Shown piece by piece: positions 59,197-64,000 of a DNA stretch of 64,000 nucleotides. The translations under genes and the position numbers were made by a program. The notes under the pieces are model-generated. The model made no database searches and was not told the DNA's origin. It saw only the letters and a list, made by a program, of their open reading frames with translations. Origin of the DNA: Paraperibacillus marinus (lineage in GTDB: Bacteria; Bacillota; Bacilli; Bacillales; DSM-1321); NCBI RefSeq assembly GCF_046237605.1, contig NZ_CP143542.1:4340001-4404000 (forward strand), in the 5' to 3' direction. How positions within the stretch are numbered: the first letter of the stretch is position 1; every line of letters starts with the position of its first letter.

Positions 59197-60060
59197 CTAC
59201 TTTTTCTTTGGTATCTTGATGGTGAACTGGTAATATTCCTCAAACTCTTCTTCAGCAGAATCCAGATTGATCCCATTATCTGTAACCATGGAGAGCGACT
59301 GCCTGATTGTATTGACAGCAATGCGCATATCCTTGCTGAAAGCCTTGCGGCGCGGCTTTGGCTTGGTATCGGGAGGGGTGAGCATTTTGACGATGCGCTC
59401 CTCCGTCTGTTTGACATTGAGATTCTTCTCGATGATCTCAGTCACCAGTGCCGCCTGCATGGCAGGATCCTTCAAGGGAATCAAGGACCGCGCATGGCGT
59501 TCAGTGATCTGCTTGTTCAGTACTGCTTCCTGTACGGGTTCAGGAAGCTTCAAGAGCCGCAGCTTATTGGCAACGGTTGACTGGCCGATCCCAAGACGCT
59601 GAGCCAGCGCTTCCTGGGTAAGTTCATGAAGCTCGAGCAGCCTTGCATAGGCCATAGCCTCTTCAATGGGAGACAGCTCTTCACGCTGCAAATTCTCAAT
59701 CAATGCAACAGAAGCAGTCTCTTTATCATTGAAATCCTTCACAATAACCGGGACCGTGTCCCACCCAAGCTTCGTCATAGCCCGGTATCTTCGTTCACCG
59801 GCTATGATTTCATATTTATTCTCACCATACTTGCGGACGACAATCGGCTGGATGATGCCATGTGTCCTGATCGTCTGGGCAAGTTCTGAGATTTTATCAT
59901 CATCAAAAACGGTCCTAGGCTGATACCGGTTCGGAGTAATATCATCAATCGGTATGTTTTGGATTTCTTCTTTAGCCGTTTTTTCGCTTTCTTCTTGCAG
60001 CCCTTGTTGTTCCACAGCTTTTTCCCCTAATCCAAAAAAACGTGAAAAAGGATGCTTCAT
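59197..60060 (-). CDS. noc: Nucleoid occlusion protein Noc
   Basis: 287 residues, a ParB paralogue. It starts with MKHPFSRFFGLGEK, the amphipathic membrane-binding helix special to Noc, followed by the CTPase domain (NRYQPRTVFDD, GERRYRAMTKLG) and HTH (LTQEALAQRLGIGQSTVANKLRLLKLP). Noc binds NBS sites and the membrane and keeps the division ring away from the chromosome. AAAAGGTGGTGTATGTAA lies before the start. Adjacent to rsmG as in other Bacillus. Confidence 0.96.
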   Translation of the reverse strand: MKHPFSRFFGLGEKAVEQQGLQEESEKTAKEEIQNIPIDDITPNRYQPRTVFDDDKISELAQTIRTHGIIQPIVVRKYGENKYEIIAGERRYRAMTKLGWDTVPVIVKDFNDKETASVALIENLQREELSPIEEAMAYARLLELHELTQEALAQRLGIGQSTVANKLRLLKLPEPVQEAVLNKQITERHARSLIPLKDPAMQAALVTEIIEKNLNVKQTEERIVKMLTPPDTKPKPRRKAFSKDMRIAVNTIRQSLSMVTDNGINLDSAEEEFEEYYQFTIKIPKKK

Positions 60061-60160
60061 TTACATACACCACCTTTTAGAAACTCCCACACTACATATT
60101 CTTCTTCTAAATGACTGGTTCCTGCTTTTGGCACCGCCAAATTTCATCCAGATCACGGAA

Positions 60161-60877
60161 TCATTCAAGCGGCTGTTTATTAGGCGTCCCAGGCTTCCTC
60201 GGATATTTTTTAGGTGTCGGCTTCTTTTTGCTGACAATGACGATATTTCTTTCACTTTCTTCATAAGGAAGGATAAAAGAGTGGATGCTCTCTACTTTAC
60301 CGCCCAATGTCTTTACTGCCTTATCGCCTGTTTCTGTTTCCTCGGACCCGTTCGCACCCTTCATGGCCACAAAATATCCTCCCTGTTTCACGAGCGGCAG
60401 GCATAATTCGCTGAGTACAGACATCCTGGCAACTGCCCGGGCTGTCACCACATCATACTGCTCACGGTGGGCGGGATTCTGGCCGAAGCTCTCTGCCCTG
60501 TCATGGTAAAAGGATACATTGTCGAGCTTAAGAGAAGCAGCCAGGTGATTTAAAAATGAAATCCGCTTGTTAAGGGAATCAACAATGGACACTTCAAGCT
60601 CCGGAAAGCAGATTTTCAGCGGAAGACTTGGAAATCCTGCACCTGCTCCTACATCACAGATCTTAAGCGGTTTAGTGAAATCAAAATAAAAGGCAGCTGA
60701 GATGGAGTCATAAAAATGCTTTAAATAGACTTCCTCTTTATCAGTGATCGCAGTCAGATTCATTTTTTCGTTCCATTCAACGAGAATCTGATAATAGGAT
60801 TGAAACTGTTCAAGCTGGAGGGAAGTAAGGGTGATGCCCTTCTCCCCAAGCATGGATTGGAATTGTTCTATTTTCAT
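60161..60877 (-). CDS. rsmG: 16S rRNA (guanine-527-N7)-methyltransferase RsmG (GidB)
   Basis: 238 residues; SAM-binding DVGAGAGFPSLPLKICFP, then VDSLNKRISFLNHLA, and VTARAVARMSVLSELCLPLVKQGGYFVAMKG. Methylates G527 of 16S rRNA; loss gives low-level streptomycin resistance. GAGGTTCTCACATG is the start context. It lies 43 bp after mnmG, as in the standard origin cluster. Confidence 0.97.
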   Translation of the reverse strand: MKIEQFQSMLGEKGITLTSLQLEQFQSYYQILVEWNEKMNLTAITDKEEVYLKHFYDSISAAFYFDFTKPLKICDVGAGAGFPSLPLKICFPELEVSIVDSLNKRISFLNHLAASLKLDNVSFYHDRAESFGQNPAHREQYDVVTARAVARMSVLSELCLPLVKQGGYFVAMKGANGSEETETGDKAVKTLGGKVESIHSFILPYEESERNIVIVSKKKPTPKKYPRKPGTPNKQPLE

Positions 60878-60920
60878 GTGAGAACCTCTTTACTCCCTGC
60901 TAAAAAAGCCCGAGGCAGGG

Positions 60921-62807
60921 TTATTGGCTGATGCGCGCTATTTTTCCCTGTTCTAAATATACCAGAAGAATGGAAGTGTCGGCAGGGTTTACCCCGGAAA
61001 TCCTTGAAGCCTGTGCCACAGACAGCGGACGCACTTCTTTCAGCTTCTGCCTCGCCTCTGATGCAAGGCCATGGATGGCATCATAATCAATGTTTTCAGG
61101 GATCTTCTTGTTTTCCATCTTTTTAAGCTTGTCTACCTGCTGCAGGGATTTTTCAATATACCCTTCATACTTAATCTGGATTTCCACCTGTTCGGATACT
61201 TCCGGATCTATTTCATGATCTGCCGGAACGAGCTGATGGATGTGTTCGTAACCCATTTCAGGCCGTTTCAGCAAATCGGATGCCCGGATTCCGTCTTTCA
61301 GTTCGCTTCCTCCCTTGGATACAATCAGCTCTTGAACTTCAGGAGTCGGCTTGATGAAAAGGGATTTCAGCCGTTCAAGCTCGGCAGCGATACTTGCTTT
61401 TTTATCGGTGAATCTGGAAAATCTTTCTTCCTTGATCATGCCGATTTCATAACCCTTTTCTGTCAGCCTGAGGTCTGCATTATCATGCCTCAGCAATAGG
61501 CGGTATTCCGCACGTGAAGTCAGAAGGCGGTACGGTTCATTGGTCCCCTTCGTTACCAGGTCATCGATCAGCACCCCGATATAGGCATCAGAGCGGCTTA
61601 AGATAAGCTCTCCCTTGCCGAGTGCCTTCAGGCCGGCATTAATCCCGGCCATAAGCCCCTGCCCTGCTGCCTCTTCATAGCCTGATGTGCCATTGATCTG
61701 ACCGGCTGTGAACAAGTTGGGAACCTTCTTGGTTTCAAGAGTCGGCCAAAGCTGGGTAGGGACGATGGAATCATATTCAATCGCATAGCCAGCCCTCATC
61801 AGCTGGACATTCTCAAGACCTGGGATGGATGCAAGCACCTGCTTCTGGACATCCTCCGGAAGGCTTGTCGACAGACCCTGAACATAGACTTCATGAGTAT
61901 TCCTTCCTTCAGGTTCAAGGAATATCTGATGGCGCGGCTTATCATGGAAACGGACCACCTTATCCTCAATGGACGGACAGTAACGCGGGCCTGTGCCTTT
62001 GATCATGCCTGAGTACATAGGGGATCGGTGCAGATTGTCATCAATGATTTGATGGGTGACTTCGCTTGTATAAGTCAGCCAGCATGGCAGCTGGTCTGTA
62101 ATGAATTTTGTCGTTTCATATGAAAATGCCCTTGGAACATCGTCACCGGGCTGTATCTCTGTTTTGCTGTAATCGATCGTTTCACTGTGAACACGCGGAG
62201 GAGTTCCCGTTTTGAAACGGACCATATCAAAGCCCAATTCTTCTAGATGCTCAGACAGCTTAATGGAAGGCTGCTGATTGTTCGGACCGCTTGAGTATTT
62301 CAGCTCGCCGAGGATGATTTCTCCCCGCAGGAACGTTCCTGTCGTGATGACAACTGTCTTCGAATGATAAGCTGCCCCTGTCTGAGTGATGACTCCTTTG
62401 CAGACGCCATCTTCAATAATCAGTTGCTCTACCATTCCCTGGACAAGATCCAGGTTTTCTTCGTTTTCTATTGTCTTTTTCATTTCGTGCTGATAGAGGA
62501 ATTTATCCGCCTGTGCCCTAAGCGCCCTTACGGCAGGACCTTTCCCCGTGTTCAGCATCCTCATTTGAATATGAGTCTTATCTATATTTCTTCCCATTTC
62601 ACCGCCAAGGGCATCAATCTCCCTGACGACAATCCCCTTGGCCGGACCTCCGACAGAAGGGTTGCATGGCATGAAGGCAACCATATCAAGATTAATGGTA
62701 AGCATGAGCGTCTTGGCTCCGAGCCTTGCAGCCGCCAGACCTGCTTCAACACCTGCATGGCCAGCCCCGATAACAATTACATCATACGTACCAGCTTCGT
62801 AAGGCAT
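60921..62807 (-). CDS. mnmG: tRNA uridine-34 5-carboxymethylaminomethyl modification enzyme MnmG (GidA)
   Basis: 628 residues. N-terminal FAD-binding VIGAGHAGVEAGLAAARLG, MPCNPSVGGPAKG, and GTFLRGEI; the catalytic cysteine regions FMPCNPS and GPRYCPSIEDKV; C-terminal helical domain with DYDAIHGLASEARQKL. With MnmE it installs the cmnm5 group on U34 of several tRNAs, using FAD, GTP and methylene-THF. AAAGGAGGTAAGGAA precedes the ATG. A 480-bp repeat-rich gap separates it from mnmE, unusual for this pair. Confidence 0.97.
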   Translation of the reverse strand: MPYEAGTYDVIVIGAGHAGVEAGLAAARLGAKTLMLTINLDMVAFMPCNPSVGGPAKGIVVREIDALGGEMGRNIDKTHIQMRMLNTGKGPAVRALRAQADKFLYQHEMKKTIENEENLDLVQGMVEQLIIEDGVCKGVITQTGAAYHSKTVVITTGTFLRGEIILGELKYSSGPNNQQPSIKLSEHLEELGFDMVRFKTGTPPRVHSETIDYSKTEIQPGDDVPRAFSYETTKFITDQLPCWLTYTSEVTHQIIDDNLHRSPMYSGMIKGTGPRYCPSIEDKVVRFHDKPRHQIFLEPEGRNTHEVYVQGLSTSLPEDVQKQVLASIPGLENVQLMRAGYAIEYDSIVPTQLWPTLETKKVPNLFTAGQINGTSGYEEAAGQGLMAGINAGLKALGKGELILSRSDAYIGVLIDDLVTKGTNEPYRLLTSRAEYRLLLRHDNADLRLTEKGYEIGMIKEERFSRFTDKKASIAAELERLKSLFIKPTPEVQELIVSKGGSELKDGIRASDLLKRPEMGYEHIHQLVPADHEIDPEVSEQVEIQIKYEGYIEKSLQQVDKLKKMENKKIPENIDYDAIHGLASEARQKLKEVRPLSVAQASRISGVNPADTSILLVYLEQGKIARISQ

Positions 62808-62877
62808 TTCCTTACCTCCTTTTTATTTTCAACGATGTTTTCGCAAACTTATCTGCTATGGATAAGAAGGATGATCT

Positions 62878-62995
62878 TTCGCTGCAGGCACTCCACCTGC
62901 GCGGGGCGGGAGGTAAACCTCCTCAGCTTTGCCTGCTGGGTCTCACCTGTCCCGCATAACCCGCAGGAGTCTCGCACACCCGCTGTAATCAACCT
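62878..62995. repeat. GC-rich dispersed repeat, copy C
   Basis: GCGGGGCGGGAGGTAAACC, GCCTGCTGGGTCTCACCTGT, CCCGCATAACCCGCAGGAGT and CTCGCAC follow one another without interruption, the form that shows copy B (35846-36240) to be split. Confidence 0.75.
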
Positions 62996-63124
62996 TACTT
63001 CATAATGAATTCTCTTTGAAAAATTAGTTAAGAAACCTTTTAGAAAATCATTTTAGTAATATTTCTGGTTTCCGCAATCTATCTAATATAGTTCCAAATA
63101 GGTTCGAAACCCTCTGAATATTTT

Positions 63125-63288
63125 CCACTCTGCTTCGGACCGCACTCCGCTTTTCTTGTCTAGCTGCGTGCTGTCATCCTCGGGTATAAGCCCAGCAGCA
63201 TCAAAAGGCAAAACCGGCCTTTTGATGCTGCTTTTCTTATCCCGGTCGGATGACTCCTTCGCTTCGCTTCGGACCGCACTCCGCTTTT
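63125..63288. repeat. Repeat block between mnmE and mnmG
   Basis: CTTCGGACCGCACTCCGCTTTTCT occurs at both ends (about 63132 and 63266), flanking CATCAAAAGGC / GCCTTTTGATG arms. The inner CAAAAGGCAAA and GGCCTTTTGATGC words are shared with the 195-bp units at 52298-52703. It abuts the mnmE stop codon. Confidence 0.75.
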
Positions 63289-64000
63289 CTATTTCCCTAA
63301 GCAGAATTGTGAGAAGAGCTGGTCGATGAGGCTTTCGTGTACGTTGTCCCCTGTGATTTCACCGAGAAGCTCCCATGTGCGGGTAAAGTCGATCTGCACA
63401 AGGTCAATCGGTGTGCCGGCCTCAATGGCGTCAATGGCGTCTGTGATGGCGGATTGAGCCTGTCCGATCAAGGCAATGTGGCGGGAGTTCGAAAGATAGG
63501 TCATATCTCCAGCCTCCAGGGTACCTGCAAAAAATAAAGAAGCGATGGCCTCTTCCAGTTCGTCCACCCCTTTGTCCTCAAGCAGGGATGTCGTGACGAC
63601 CGGGCGGCCGGCTGCCAGCTGTTCGACCTTCTCCATATCAATTTTCGGTGCAAGGTCCATTTTATTGATGATTACTATCACATCCATGCCCTTTGCAGCT
63701 TCAAACAGCTGTTCATCTTCAAATGTCAGTTCATCCGCATTATTCAGCACAAGCAGGATCAGGTCGGCTTCTTTCAGGACAGCCCTCGACCTTTCCACTC
63801 CGATCCGTTCTACAATGTCCTCTGTTTCCCGGATTCCGGCTGTATCCAGCAATCTGAGGGGCACGCCTCTTACATTCACATATTCCTCAATAACATCCCG
63901 TGTTGTGCCGGGTATGTCTGTTACAATGGCCTTGTTTTCGTGCACTAAACTGTTGAGCAGGGAAGATTTCCCTACATTGGGACGGCCGATGATGACAGTT
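63289..64000 (-). CDS. mnmE: tRNA modification GTPase MnmE (TrmE), C-terminal part (5' end outside window)
   Basis: About 237 codons are visible; the frame is open to the window edge. G domain motifs: G1 GRPNVGKSS (codons near 63960-63990), G2 TTRD in DIPGTTRDVIEE, G3 DTAG, G4 NKMD; the C-terminal helical domain ends FCLGK with the catalytic cysteine of the C-x-G-K motif. MnmE forms a heterotetramer with MnmG for tRNA U34 modification. Family length is about 460 residues, so roughly half is outside the window. Confidence 0.96.
   Translation of the reverse strand, partial: TVIIGRPNVGKSSLLNSLVHENKAIVTDIPGTTRDVIEEYVNVRGVPLRLLDTAGIRETEDIVERIGVERSRAVLKEADLILLVLNNADELTFEDEQLFEAAKGMDVIVIINKMDLAPKIDMEKVEQLAAGRPVVTTSLLEDKGVDELEEAIASLFFAGTLEAGDMTYLSNSRHIALIGQAQSAITDAIDAIEAGTPIDLVQIDFTRTWELLGEITGDNVHESLIDQLFSQFCLGK

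Noticed and set aside
59954..60406. Plus-strand frame opposite noc and rsmG
   Set aside because: Antisense to two conserved genes with no initiation signal.

Overview
The window is a Bacillaceae chromosome segment (Bacillus/Cytobacillus/Mesobacillus type) on the flank of the replication origin. The right end carries the conserved origin-proximal order mnmE-mnmG-rsmG-noc-soj-parB-yyaC-mscS-yyzM-ychF-rpsF-ssb-rpsR, followed leftwards by yybS-gdpP-rplI, dnaB (B. subtilis dnaC), purA, a trnY-like tRNA cluster (Lys-Glu-Asp-Phe), the walRKHIJ operon with an htrC-type protease, and rlmH. Almost all of these core genes lie on the minus strand, that is, co-directional with a fork leaving an origin beyond position 64000. 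parS sites in walK and parB, a Noc-type site in soj and a DnaA-box cluster beside rlmH fit this location. The species cannot be fixed from sequence alone.

Region by region: 1-8.3 kb holds metabolic and stress genes (ahpF end, NERD protein, LLM oxidoreductase, glutathionyl-hydroquinone-reductase-like protein, GNAT, ECF S-component, cutC, DUF4188, and an amino-acid permease behind a glycine riboswitch with its promoter and terminator). 8.7-18.1 kb is a loose set of singletons: a TerA-like protein, three VOC proteins, an ECF sigma factor with a VOC-like tail, a royal-jelly/yellow-family protein, a MocR regulator divergent from an EamA exporter, a methyltransferase and YiaA. 18.4-26.0 kb is AT-rich accessory DNA: a SET-domain protein divergent from a saccharopine/homospermidine-synthase-like dehydrogenase, then a 5-kb stretch with pseudogenes, an IS3 remnant, an oxidoreductase, and a LysR/BenE pair, punctuated by copies of the last codons of rlmH. 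These copies look like attachment sites of SCC-type elements. 26.0-35.5 kb is the cell-wall homeostasis block. 35.5-37.7 kb is repeat-rich and holds the tRNA cluster. 37.7-44.2 kb is purA, dnaB, rplI, gdpP and yybS. 44.3-50.3 kb is a second accessory patch (HAD, LacI, large catalase, serine hydrolase, a GNAT/NUDIX deletion remnant). 50.5-64 kb is origin-proximal core, broken by a 1-kb repeat region.

Structures not explained by ordinary annotation: (i) duplicated 5' halves of tRNA genes, each followed by a conserved element of about 125 nt whose stem changes while its 27-nt loop is kept; (ii) seven copies of TTTACTTGC at strict 20-21 bp spacing between rpsF and ychF; (iii) rlmH-end repeats bounding cargo segments; (iv) the SET/dehydrogenase pair; (v) a possible Shine-Dalgarno-masking switch in front of the yellow-family gene. 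No CRISPR array, rRNA gene, intact IS or recombinase gene was seen.
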